DNA of 64,000 nt from Anomaloglossus baeobatrachus (lineage: Eukaryota > Chordata > Amphibia > Anura > Aromobatidae). Positions 1-11,735 of the stretch are shown here, one piece after another (the stretch's first letter is position 1; the number at the start of each line of letters is the position of its first letter). Made by a program: the position numbers and the translations under genes. The notes beneath the pieces were generated by a model. That model was given only the letters and a program-made list of their open reading frames with translations. It was not told where the DNA came from and did not search any database. The stretch spans positions 561,775,642-561,839,641 of the forward strand of contig NC_134355.1 of NCBI RefSeq assembly GCF_048569485.1, given 5' to 3'.

Positions 1-1333
1 AACCTGCTTTGACTTGATCCCTGGCTTTAAATTCTTCTGGTACCCCCCTTGGGACTCCTATAGCATCAATGTAAACATGGGGGTCAAAACTGCCTTTGGG
101 TTCGGGATTTGTCTCTCTTTTTGTTCTGTGTAGTTCTTCTGACGTTAGGGCTTCCTCTCCTTCTGCTGCTATGTAGAAGGGCATTATGGCTTTGGCTAGT
201 GTGCATTCCCCCATCCATTCACCTTCTAAATGAGTTCTGATCTTCATGTCCCCACATATCCAGAAGACATCAGAAATGGACTGGGTCTGGTTGACCAGGT
301 CCTCTCTGGTGGCATTACTATATCTGCTGCAATATCCCTCTGTGAAATTACCCACAAATGTGTTCCCCTCAGTGCTAGTATAACAGATGTATTTTCCTGG
401 ATATATGGTGATGCCTTGACCTGGGTTAGGTGTGTCTGTGACTATGGGGTACTTCTTTTTCCAGTTTTCACAATTTAATTCACTAAGGGATTTGTTAGTG
501 AACAGACTCAGGAAACATTTTTCCACATCTGGGGGGAGATCTAGAGGGACAGATCCTAGATGGGGTCTCGCCCCTGCACAGACAAAGCAATTAGACTTAT
601 TATATTGATTGGCGGTATATTTCATCCACTTCAACCATAAGTTGGTCTCAGTGTACCCTGTTTCAACGGCAAGGATATCTTCAAATGTGGGGTTTGCAAT
701 GGCCATCATTTTATTAAGTTTTTGAATACGGAACATTAGGGAGTTTGAGTGTGTGTTTCTATCTTTTGTCGACATTTCTCTTATGTCCGCTAATCTGAAC
801 ACCCCTAGATGGGCACAACTAGCACACCCACCATATACATATGTGCCCAGTAGATAGGTGCCATTATCACCAGGTTGAGGGTTCTCCAGGTTAAGGACTA
901 GTGGATTACATTGGCCAATAGTAACACAGGGCTTGATGACTTTTGTACGGGAGAGTGTCATCCTGTTGAGCAGGGATTTGCCATGGGAGTATAGTTTATT
1001 TAGGGCTGTCTTCGGTCTATACCCCCAATCTTCACCAGTGTTCCACCCGACTGCCCTCCATGAACCACATGTTTGTCCCCAACCATCACCTGTAACACAT
1101 ATATATTGTTGTCCTGATCTTAATTGTGCTGGTTGACTCATTGAGGAAGGTGAGGAAGCCCATTGAGTGTCACACTGTACTACATCACAATAATCGAATT
1201 TAAAAGAAGCAACATGTGTAGTGGTGTTATACCAGAACGTAATCACCCCCCCTGCTTGGGTGATCGCGGCCTGTTGTGCTCCTACAAAGGAGTGTAGAAC
1301 TGTGTAACACATAAGGTAAAAGATATGCGGCAT
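1..1333 (-). CDS. env: Retroviral env, N-terminal part, runs off the window
   Basis: A minus-strand frame is open from an ATG at 1333-1331 to the window edge, about 444 codons. The first residues (MPHIFYLMCYTVLHSFVGAQ) form a hydrophobic signal peptide. The following ectodomain is rich in Cys and Trp and has NXT/S sites, as expected for a surface subunit. The start codon shares its A with the last base of the pol stop codon, so env begins exactly where pol ends; retroviruses normally express env from a spliced RNA. No fusion peptide or transmembrane subunit is visible because these lie to the left. Identification rests on position and composition, not on a sequence match I can name. Confidence 0.75.
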   Translation of the reverse strand, partial: MPHIFYLMCYTVLHSFVGAQQAAITQAGGVITFWYNTTTHVASFKFDYCDVVQCDTQWASSPSSMSQPAQLRSGQQYICVTGDGWGQTCGSWRAVGWNTGEDWGYRPKTALNKLYSHGKSLLNRMTLSRTKVIKPCVTIGQCNPLVLNLENPQPGDNGTYLLGTYVYGGCASCAHLGVFRLADIREMSTKDRNTHSNSLMFRIQKLNKMMAIANPTFEDILAVETGYTETNLWLKWMKYTANQYNKSNCFVCAGARPHLGSVPLDLPPDVEKCFLSLFTNKSLSELNCENWKKKYPIVTDTPNPGQGITIYPGKYICYTSTEGNTFVGNFTEGYCSRYSNATREDLVNQTQSISDVFWICGDMKIRTHLEGEWMGECTLAKAIMPFYIAAEGEEALTSEELHRTKRETNPEPKGSFDPHVYIDAIGVPRGVPEEFKARDQVKAG

Positions 1334-4300
1334 TATGCAGAAGGCTCTGATGGAGGCGTGAACTTCTTGCAGTGGGAGGCGTGTATCCACGTTGGCCTTC
1401 CTTCAAGTTTGACAGAAGTGGGAGTAGTCAGGAGCACTTGGTAGGGACCTTCAAATCTCGGTTCCAGGGATGTCTTTCTGGTGAACTTCTTTACCAGCAC
1501 GTAGTCACCAGGTTGGAAACTATGGACACCTTCACTGGAATCTGGATCTGGAATGGATGATAAAACTCGTGCATGTGTTATTGACAATTCTTTAGCAAGG
1601 GCAACAACATAATTCACAAGAGTATCACTTCCTAAAGCTAGCTGTTGTGGGAAGTATTGACCCAGCCTTGGAGGCCCCCCAAAAAGAATCTCGTATGGTG
1701 TGAGTTTAGTGGGACCCCTTGGAGTGTTTCTGACTGAATATAAGGCAATAGGCAAAATGTCTGTCCAGGGAAGTTTGACCTCCTGACTAGCTTTCAGGAT
1801 TTTGTTTTTCAAGGTACCATTAAGTCTTTCTACTTTTCCACTGCTCTGAGGGTGATATGGGGTATGTAGACCCAAATCCGCTCCTACAAACGTCCATAGC
1901 TCCTTCGTCAATACTGCCGTGAATGCAGGTCCTTGGTCACTCTCAATTACCTCTGGGACCCCATATCTGCATACTAACTCAGTTATCAGTCTCTTAACAG
2001 TCACCCTGGCAGTCATATTGGTTACCGGATAGGCTTCGGGCCATCCTGAGAACATGTCAGTCACTACCAGTACATACTCATACTTCCCTACTTTTGGCAT
2101 TTGAATATGATCAATTTGAATTCTTTGGAAAGGATAGAGTGGTTTGGCCAAATGTTTTTGAGTAACTTTCTGGGGTGGTGCTGGATTGCATTTTGCACAC
2201 ACAAGGCAGGACTTGCAATAGTTTTGGGTGACAGTAGAGATCCCCGGTGCCAGATACATCTTCCAAATCAAGTCATTCATCTGGTTCTTGCCTCTATGGG
2301 TGACACCGTGTGCCCATTCTGTCACCGAGGGGTATAGGTTGCGGGGTAGACAGATCTTTTTGTTCTTCCTCCAAACTCCATCTTCATCCTTTTTTGCTCC
2401 TGCTTCTTGCCAATGCTTTTTCTCATCATCAGGTGCCTTGTCTTGGTGTAGATGAATAAACTTCATAGGAGAGCTCTGGAGTCCCTCTTCAGGATCTTGA
2501 GACACGTACACCACTGCTTTTTCTTTCCCAAGTGGGTGCACAGCATACGTTTTCGCTATTTTGTCAGCAAAGAAGTTTCCCTTCGCCTCTGGAGAATTTA
2601 ATTTCCCATGAGCTTTAATCTTGATCACTGCAACCTCTGAAGGTAGGTCCACAGCAGCCACAAGTTCTTTTATGGCAGCAGCATGTTTTACAGGATTTCC
2701 ACTGGACGTTAGGTATCCTCTGGCTGCCCAGATACTGCTGAAGTCATGAGCCACTCCGAAAGCATATCTTGAATCCGTGTAGATGTTGGCCACCTTCTCT
2801 GCCGCTTCTTGACAGGCCAGCGTCAAAGCCTTAAGTTCCGCTTCTTGTGCAGACATGTGTGGTGGTAGGGATCCTGCTGAGATAACCTGGTCATATGTAA
2901 CCACGGCATATCCTGTATGGAACCTTCCTGTTTCATCTGCAAATCTGGAACCATCGGTAAAAAACGTCAGGTCAGCGTGCGGGAGTGGGTCTTCGGACAC
3001 AATTTTCTTTGAGGCTGCTTCTTGCTGCATCTGTTGTAGACAGTCATGATCATCTGAGTACGTATAGGCCTCTTCTCCTGGAGCATGACTGTCATCATCT
3101 ACATCCCCCCTGGAAAGAGGAAGCAATGTGGACGGGTTAAGGACGGTACAGCGGACAAGAGTGACATTATCCGGAATTAGGAGGGAACATTGGAGTCTCA
3201 TATGACGCTGTAGTGACAGATGTTTAGGTTGAGTCTGGTCAAGTATAGCTTTGAGATCGTGTGGAGCCATCAAGAGCACTGGATGTCCTAAGATGATGTC
3301 TGAAGTTTTGTCCAGGAGCATATGTGCAGCATGTACGGCTCTAAGGCAAGTTGGTGAAGCTTGAGACACAGTGTCCAGACGGGCAGAGTAATAACCGATG
3401 GGTCTTGTTTTTCCCCCATGTTTCTGGGCTAGGACTCCGGAGGCATGTCCTGCTACTTCACTGATAAACAGGTAGAAAGGCAGCTGATAATTCGGGATTC
3501 CAAGGGCTGGTGCAGATTGTATAGCTTGTTTAAGAGCATAGAAAGCTCCACAGACTCTGGTTTTAGTGGGAAAGCAGACATCTTGAGGTCATCATACAAT
3601 GGTTGCATCAACTTGGAGGCGTCTGGAATCCACTGCCGGCAGTAGGTGATAAGTCCCAAGAAAGCTTGTAGCTGCTTAGTTCCTTTTGGTAGAGGAACTG
3701 TCTCAATTGCGTCTTTTCTTTCACTTGTGAGATGTTTTAACCCTGGAGAGAGACAGTGTCCTAGAAACACAACTTTGGGTTGACACCATTGAACTTTGTT
3801 GAGGGACACTTTGCAGTTCTGTTGTGCGAGGTGAAGTAGAAGACTGAGACTTGATTTTTCAGCTACTGCTTGATCAGGACAACACAATAGAATATCATCG
3901 ACATACTGAAGGAGAACAACCTGATGGTTCATCTCTCTCCAAGGCTTCAGACAAGAGGCAAGGGCTTGAGAGAAATGACTTGGTGAATTCTGTGCTCCTT
4001 GTGGCAAGACCGTCCAGGTGTATTGTGATCCTTGGTAAGTGAAGGCAAACAGGTACCAATCTTCTGGATGCAATGGTACGCTGAAGAAAGCATTGGCTAG
4101 ATCGATGACAGTGAAACGTGTAGCATCCGATGGTATCTGAGACAGCAATGTATGTGGATTGGGCACAATGGGACTTTCCAATACAGTTGCTGCATTAACA
4201 GCCCGGAGATCTTGAACCATACGGTACTTTGGGGCTTCTCCCTTCAATGTCCTCTTCTTGACTGGGAACAAAGGCGTGTTACAGAGAGAGGTACACTTGA

Positions 4301-4961
4301 CTAGTGCCCCATTATCCAAGAGAGTCTTAATTTGAGTACCCAAGGACTCTTCCTGGGCAGATTTAAGTGGGTACTGAGGCACCCTGGGGAGTTGAGCTCC
4401 AGGTTTAAGAATGGCCCGTACAGGAGGTACAGCAAGACGTCCAATATCTTCAGGACCAGTGGACCATAGAGTAGATGGGACTTGCGACATTACTTCTGAT
4501 GGAATACCCGAGGCAGCATTAACGACTTCGTCCATCATCATAAGCAACGGTGCTGCTTGAAGTTGACACTCTTCACTCGGATCGAGCGGATCAGTAATGG
4601 TGATGGTAAGACCATTAGATGAATAGTTGATAGTCGCTCTCAATCTTTGGAGAAGGTCTGCTCCCAGAAGGTTAGTGGGACAAGTGGGGGACACCACTAG
4701 GCGCATAAATACATCTTCGTATGGTCCAACCTGCACTTCTCGGGTGAGCTTGTTAGAAGTAGGCTTGCCATCTACTCCCACGCATGTCACAGCTTCAGAG
4801 GATATCAGGTCGGGAAAAGGCAGGTCCTGTAGTCGGATAACACTTCTGGCTGCACCTGTATCCACAAGGAACGGTAAGGGTTTGCCTTGAACGTTGATGG
4901 TTACTTTGGCTATTGGACCAGATGCAGAAGCCAAAGTAGTGGACACGGGCTTGCCCCTGTC
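1333..4961 (-). pseudogene. pol: Retroviral pol region: protease, RT, RNase H, integrase (fossil, about one break)
   Basis: Pol directly follows the gag stop in the same frame. In order I see an aspartic protease (active site VDTGAARSVI), a reverse transcriptase (VQDLRAVN and the catalytic YVDDILL), RNase H (FFTDGSRF), then an integrase with an HHCC zinc finger (HGVTHRGK, CKSCLVCAKC), the D,D35E core (IQIDHI; ESDQGPAF; SGKVERLNG) and a C-terminal GPY/F module. This set and order is that of gamma- and epsilonretroviruses. Pol is normally made as a Gag-Pol fusion by stop-codon read-through. The region is not one continuous frame; there is about one break, so this copy is treated as a fossil. 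Confidence 0.9.
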
Positions 4962-7900
4962 CTATTGGTTACTTAGATGCATCAGAGCAGCGGTATGGTT
5001 AGCATGAGTCTGAGCTTGTGATGGACGGTCATAATATTGATCATTGCGATGAGAATAGCTTAATCTTCGATTATCTTCATTGTGGTTCCTGAATCTGCGT
5101 CCTTGAGAAGGTGCCTTACAGTTTCGTCTATAATGTCCGGTATTGCCACAATTGAAGCAGGCATCTTTGTTATGTAGTGCTGGAGATAACTGGTCTTGAT
5201 CTCGTACGTTAGTCCATAGGATATGGGTCTTCTTACTCGAGGCTGTTGTAGATTTTTCAGGAAGTGCCTTCTCGAATCCTTTAGCTATTGTTAAGACATC
5301 CTTAGGATCCAATGTAGCATACTCAGGTCTGATTAGTTGAAATTGCTTCTTCAGGACTTCTCGAAGGCCTTCAACAAATGAGGAGACGAGCAGTGTCCGT
5401 TGAACCTTGATTTGGTTACTGAAACCGAGATCACTAAACATTTGAGTTAAACGAGCATGATATCTTTCCACGGATTCTCCTGAGTCTTGTGTGACATCCT
5501 TGAAAGATGTTGATTGATCAGCCAGCTTATCTGAGGCCCATGTCTTTAGTTGTTGACAGAACTCAACACCGGAGTCCCACGTGGTGTCACTGACAAGTGT
5601 GGCGTCATTGAATGCAGTTTCCATAACAGGCCAATATGCATCGCCCGCTTTAAGATTTGTCAGGGAAATGAGATCTTGCCACGTTGCGGAGTAATTTCTC
5701 TGGATTTGAAGCATACTTCTGTAGAAAGGCATCGGGTGCTTTTCTGGATCTGGAAGCTGGTTCAATAGAGTAGCAGCTTGCTGTGGTGTAAACTTGACAT
5801 AGAGGGTGGGCTCCCCAGGCGTGAGCTTTCCTGTTATTGGTAGTGGCACCAGCGGTGGGATTGGAGGTGGCAGCGGGGATGTGGGCATTGACACTTGTAT
5901 GAGAGGAGCAGGAGGAGGTTGTAAGCCTGGAAGGAGAGTTTCCGACTGAACAGTTCCTATATCATGAGGTGGAGTCCAGGTGAGGCAGGCAGTCTTGAGA
6001 GCCTTTACAATCCTGTCTTCATTACTAATTAACCTGATTTCAGAGAGACAGCAAATGTTTGGGGGGCTGCATTTGTTCATTATAACGCCTACTATCTCTC
6101 TTGCGCATGCATGAATGGGATACCCAAAAATGCCAGAACCAATAGCGGGGATTGTCAGGGTCTCAATCTGCTGACTAGTATTCGCATATTCTAGAATGCG
6201 AGTTATTGCTGTGCGAAGTTGTTGTGTACTAACGTCTGGATGCATGGGGTCAAAAGTAGATATCACAGCGTGTATAATCAATCTACAGGGAAGACTGCCA
6301 GGTTTAGTCACTGCTATGTCCCCAATAGCTATCTGCCCACGTGACTCAACAATGACTCGACTGTCAGCTTGAATAGTCGCCCCTCCTGCCTCCACTATAG
6401 CTCTAGCTATACCTCCATTGTGTTTTAAATGAGAATTTGCAGCATTGACAATAGCATCTGTCTCCATTGTTGTTATATCCCCCTTACCCACCACCAATAA
6501 AGGTCCTTCTGGAATCTCTTTTTCAAGAATTGGTTGCCAGTACTCCCTTCCCCCTATGCTCCCTGTGGTATTAGTGTTCCCTTCCCAAAATGTGCCTTCC
6601 TCTGATACAGTGGCTACCGTCCCATATAGATGTGCACTTGGTTGTGAAAGGACCCTCGAGGCGCTGGGAGCAGTATTAGAGAGACTGCGTGAGCGTGAGA
6701 GTGCTGTTGCATCAGAAGTGTTGGGAGGAAAGGTTGCTGCTTGGAGTGGCTCACGTGAGTGTGTGACTGGATCGACCTCAAAGGTGACAGTGGAAAGGGT
6801 TGGTGCTGAGAGTGATTCCTGTGGTTGTGCAGCTAAATTAGCAGCGGAAGTGACAGTGGAAAGTGTCGGTGCTGGGGATGATCCAGGTGGGAGGATAGCT
6901 GGATTCACAGCGGAAGTGGTGGGGGAAAGGGTTGATGCTTCACTGGAAATCGTTGTGACAGGAAATGTGGGTAATGTCTGTTCACTTCCCAGAGGGATAT
7001 AGTACTGACCGTTAATGGTCATTACTGGGTAGAGGGAATCTGGGCGGGTGACACTAGGGACAGCACATTTGTCTTCAACAAAATGGCTACCACCGAGTCG
7101 AGCACATTTGTCTTCAACAAAATGGCTACCACCAGGGAGAGCACATTTGTCTTCAACAAAATGGCTATCACTGGAAGTGGCACCTGCTCCTCCTCCAAGA
7201 TGGCCGACACTGGAAGTAGCACATGTTCCTCCTCCAAGATGGCCGACACTGGAAGTAGCACATGTTCCTCCTCCAAGATGGCCGACACTGGAAGTAGCAC
7301 ATGTTCCTCCTCCAAGATGGCCGACACTGGAAGTAGCACATGTTCCTCCTCCAAGATGGCCGACACTGGAAGTAGCACATGTTCCTCCTCCAAGATGGCC
7401 GACACTGGAAGTAGCACATGTTCCTCCTCCAAGATGGCCGACACTGGAAGTAGCACATGTTCCTCCTCCAAGATGGCCGACACTGGAAGTAGCACATGTT
7501 CCTCCTCCAAGATGGCCGACACTGGAAGTAGCACATGTTCCTCCTCCAAGATGGCCGACACTGGAAGTAGCACATGTTCCTCCTCCAAGATGGCCGACAC
7601 TGGAAGTAGCACATGTTCCTCCTCCAAGATGGCCGACATTGGAAGTAGCACATGTTCCTCCTCCAAGATGGCCGACATTGGAAGTAGCACATGTTCCTCC
7701 TCCAAGATGGCCAACATTGGAAGTAGCACATGTTCCTCCTCCAAGATGGCCAACATTGGAAGTAGCACATGTTCCTCCTCCAAGATGGCCGACATTGGAA
7801 GTAGCACATGTTCCTCCTCCAAGATGGCCAACATTGGAAGTAGCACATGTTCCTCCTCCAAGATGGCCAACATTGGAAGTAGCACATGTTCCTCCTCCAA

Positions 7901-9065
7901 GATGGCCGACACTGGAAGTAGCACATGTTCCTCCTCCAAGATGGCCGACACTGGAAGTAGCACATGTTCCTCCTCCAAGATGGCCGACACTGGAAGTAGC
8001 ACATGTTCCTCCTCCAAGATGGCCGACACTGGAAGTAGCACATGTTCCTCCTCCAAGATGGCCGACACTGGAAGTAGCACATGTTCCTCCTCCAAGATGG
8101 CCGACACTGGAAGTAGCACATGTTCCTCCTCCAAGATGGCCGACACTGGAAGTAGCACATGTTCCTCCTCCAAGATGGCCGACACTGGAAGTAGCACATG
8201 TTCCTCCTCCAAGATGGCCGACACTGGAAGTAGCACATGTTCCTCCTCCAAGATGGCCAACATTGGAAGTAGCACATGTTCCTCCTCCAAGATGGCCGAC
8301 ACTGGAAGTAGCACATGTTCCTCCTCCAAGATGGCCGACACTGGAAGTAGCACATGTTCCTCCTCCAAGATGGCCAACATTGGAAGTAGCACATGTTCCT
8401 CCTCCAAGATGGCCGACATTGGAAGTAGCACATGTTCCTCCTCCAAGATGGCCGACATTGGAAGTAGCACATGTTCCTCCTCCAAGATGGCCAACATTGG
8501 AAGTAGCACATGTTCCTCCTCCAAGATGGCCAACATTGGAAGTAGCACATGTTCCTCCTCCAAGATGGCCACCAGCAGATTCAGCACATGGCTTTTGTCC
8601 ACCATTTTGCGGCTTAGAGTCACCACATCCACAACAAAATTTATCCTCATCCGAATTTCTACAACTACAACCAGAACAGGTCCATACCACAGCATCAGCA
8701 TTATATGGAGGTGGTCGCTCACAAGGTATAGTCTTGTAATACACATAATTTAAAACTTTGTCTTTCTTTTTCCTCACTTCTTCTACCCAGTTCTCTCTAT
8801 ATAATCTTTCAGAAACTCTTCCCCATGCACAAGCCGCAGATAGCAATCCATTGTCTTCCAAAACACCTTTTCTCTCTGTTAACACAAGCTTCCACTCTAA
8901 AGGCTGCAATCTTCCTCCTGCTGGCATCCCACACAATTTCATGAGTTTTCTACATTGTTTTATATGACTCTTCCCTTCACGAGCTGCAACTAATGTGCAT
9001 GGGTCTAATTTGCCATCTGAATTTGGCTTACTGCCAATACGACAAAACTTCATCAATTTTTCCAT
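4962..9065 (-). CDS. gag: Retroviral Gag with RanBP2 zinc finger, 13-residue repeats and macro domain
   Basis: The frame is open for 1367 codons, about twice the usual class I Gag. Residues 1-115 are an unrecognised basic N-terminal region. PPPY at 119-121 fits a late-domain motif. Residues about 128-148 match the RanBP2 finger spacing WxCx2Cx3Nx6Cx2C exactly. Then come about 36 copies of a 13-residue repeat ending at about residue 630, and a Ser/Thr/Pro-rich linker. A macro domain lies at about 845-1030 (DAIVNAANSHL, NGGIARAI, GSGIFGYP). It is followed by a Pro-rich stretch, a capsid-like region (about 1085-1260) and one CCHC knuckle, CFNCGNTGHYRRNC. Macro domains bind or hydrolyse ADP-ribose, and alphaviruses and coronaviruses use one against host PARP defence; such a role here is inference. 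A UAG ends gag and pol follows in frame. Confidence 0.9.
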   Translation of the reverse strand: MEKLMKFCRIGSKPNSDGKLDPCTLVAAREGKSHIKQCRKLMKLCGMPAGGRLQPLEWKLVLTERKGVLEDNGLLSAACAWGRVSERLYRENWVEEVRKKKDKVLNYVYYKTIPCERPPPYNADAVVWTCSGCSCRNSDEDKFCCGCGDSKPQNGGQKPCAESAGGHLGGGTCATSNVGHLGGGTCATSNVGHLGGGTCATSNVGHLGGGTCATSNVGHLGGGTCATSNVGHLGGGTCATSSVGHLGGGTCATSSVGHLGGGTCATSNVGHLGGGTCATSSVGHLGGGTCATSSVGHLGGGTCATSSVGHLGGGTCATSSVGHLGGGTCATSSVGHLGGGTCATSSVGHLGGGTCATSSVGHLGGGTCATSSVGHLGGGTCATSSVGHLGGGTCATSNVGHLGGGTCATSNVGHLGGGTCATSNVGHLGGGTCATSNVGHLGGGTCATSNVGHLGGGTCATSNVGHLGGGTCATSNVGHLGGGTCATSSVGHLGGGTCATSSVGHLGGGTCATSSVGHLGGGTCATSSVGHLGGGTCATSSVGHLGGGTCATSSVGHLGGGTCATSSVGHLGGGTCATSSVGHLGGGTCATSSVGHLGGGTCATSSVGHLGGGTCATSSVGHLGGGAGATSSDSHFVEDKCALPGGSHFVEDKCARLGGSHFVEDKCAVPSVTRPDSLYPVMTINGQYYIPLGSEQTLPTFPVTTISSEASTLSPTTSAVNPAILPPGSSPAPTLSTVTSAANLAAQPQESLSAPTLSTVTFEVDPVTHSREPLQAATFPPNTSDATALSRSRSLSNTAPSASRVLSQPSAHLYGTVATVSEEGTFWEGNTNTTGSIGGREYWQPILEKEIPEGPLLVVGKGDITTMETDAIVNAANSHLKHNGGIARAIVEAGGATIQADSRVIVESRGQIAIGDIAVTKPGSLPCRLIIHAVISTFDPMHPDVSTQQLRTAITRILEYANTSQQIETLTIPAIGSGIFGYPIHACAREIVGVIMNKCSPPNICCLSEIRLISNEDRIVKALKTACLTWTPPHDIGTVQSETLLPGLQPPPAPLIQVSMPTSPLPPPIPPLVPLPITGKLTPGEPTLYVKFTPQQAATLLNQLPDPEKHPMPFYRSMLQIQRNYSATWQDLISLTNLKAGDAYWPVMETAFNDATLVSDTTWDSGVEFCQQLKTWASDKLADQSTSFKDVTQDSGESVERYHARLTQMFSDLGFSNQIKVQRTLLVSSFVEGLREVLKKQFQLIRPEYATLDPKDVLTIAKGFEKALPEKSTTASSKKTHILWTNVRDQDQLSPALHNKDACFNCGNTGHYRRNCKAPSQGRRFRNHNEDNRRLSYSHRNDQYYDRPSQAQTHANHTAALMHLSNQ
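7165..8572 (-). repeat. 39-bp tandem repeat inside gag, about 36 units
   Basis: Units of exactly 39 bp run head to tail with only two or three variable bases each (for example GACACT versus AACATT). On the gag strand each unit encodes VGHLGGGTCATS followed by N or S. Because 39 is a multiple of three, several other frames on both strands are also open through the array; these are shadows. Every unit contains CCAAGATGGCC on the plus strand. Near-uniform units imply recent expansion or ongoing homogenisation. Confidence 0.97.
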
Positions 9066-9265
9066 CCTCTCCCAAGATAAACAACACCAAACAATCTTTC
9101 TCTATGCAGACCAAGATAAGAATAACAGACAAAGAAATGGGGAGATGAGACAACTGAAACACTAAAGAAAGCCTAGGGTTTGCAGCACACACTTCCAAAT
9201 CCTTCCTTACTCTGTCACGTGGTCCCTGCCTGATTTCTGCGTTCTGTAGTTCACAAAGACACCAA

Positions 9266-9559
9266 TGGTGTCACCCCTGGCTACAAGGTGTCTATACCAG
9301 CCAATTCACTCCAGGAAAACACTTTAAAAAGGTTAGATTTATGTATAACGTAAGACTCTGCACTCAGTCTATCTAAAGCTGGGCCCTTACATATGGCTCT
9401 GCACTTAAGTCTAGCTGATCTTGGTACTTACATCTGGCTCTGCACTTAATCTGAGCTTGGCACTAAAAAAAAACGCTCTGCACTCAGTCTAGCTTGGCAC
9501 TAAAAAAAAAAAAAAAAAAAAAACCATATCACAGGCAACCATAAACCATGTGACAGACA
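9266..9559 (-). repeat. Candidate 5' LTR of the endogenous retrovirus
   Basis: On the minus strand this stretch would begin TGTCTGTCACATGG and end GGTGACACCA, a TG...CA pair lying just upstream of the gag leader. It contains degenerate direct repeats built on GCTCTGCACTTAAGTCTAGC and an A-run near 9500. A TGG follows close after the inner end, where a primer-binding site should sit, but I could not match it to a known tRNA. Without the partner LTR the borders stay uncertain. Confidence 0.35.
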
Positions 9560-10020
9560 ATATCCTTTTTGTTTCCAGACACTTCTCACAAACCCACTTG
9601 CTCTTTTAACTACCAGTCAATCCCTTTTAGCATGTTAGCACACCCACAGAGGCGTGGTAACATGCTATTCAATGCCCATTGTCCAGCATCATCAGAGGTG
9701 ATGTGCGTACCTGTCTGTTGTCACTGCCTCAGATGCCGGGCAGTGCGCATGATCAGAAGTCCCCGACACTTCCAGCTATGCAGACCAGACCTCACTGAAG
9801 CCGGGATGCATACACCCAGCTTCATAGTGCGCAGTTATTTCCACCCCAGCCTGTCCTTCCTCCCCCTATCTCTGTTATTACAATGGGAGGAAGGACAGGG
9901 GAGAGGAAGGACAGACAGGCAGACAGAGGCGGGAATAACTAGGAAAACCTGACCCACCTATTAGAAATTCTGCGGGACCTATTAAATAACAGTGCATTTC
10001 ACAAACTTTATTTGCCTATA

Positions 10021-11609
<1,589 letters not shown>

Positions 11610-11735
11610 TATTTCAGAAAGTATACATCCGATCTCACAACTAAAGGTATGTATAGAATCAGCACGATAGCACCAGAATAGCACTGGCTTTAGTTTATAC
11701 ATGAAAATCCTGGTGGATGGTCCTCTTTAAGATGT

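Larger units (their letters stand above)
1..9559 (-). mobile_element. Endogenous retrovirus, class I (gamma/epsilon-like), 3' end outside the window
   Basis: Read on the minus strand the order is candidate 5' LTR, gag, pol (protease, reverse transcriptase, RNase H, integrase) and env. Gag and the protease/RT part of pol share one frame and are separated by a single amber codon, the read-through layout known for gamma- and epsilonretroviruses. The integrase C-terminus has a GPY-type module (EGPYQV), also typical of class I. Env continues beyond base 1, so the 3' LTR is not visible and LTR-based dating is impossible here. Gag and the visible env are open; pol carries about one break, so the copy looks fairly young but not whole. 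The outer end near 9559 is tentative. The family is unusual for its macro domain, RanBP2 finger and tandem repeats in gag. Confidence 0.9.

Noticed and set aside
7165-8572. Regularly spaced repeats resembling a CRISPR array
   Set aside because: Units are contiguous with no unique spacers, lie inside a retroviral gag, and the genome is eukaryotic.
7022-8753. Several long open frames on both strands across the 39-bp array
   Set aside because: A unit length divisible by three leaves many frames open. Only the minus-strand frame continuous with flanking Gag domains is credible.
9245-9268. Primer-binding site of the endogenous retrovirus
   Set aside because: A CCA precedes the candidate LTR edge, but the adjoining bases do not resemble any tRNA 3' end that I know.
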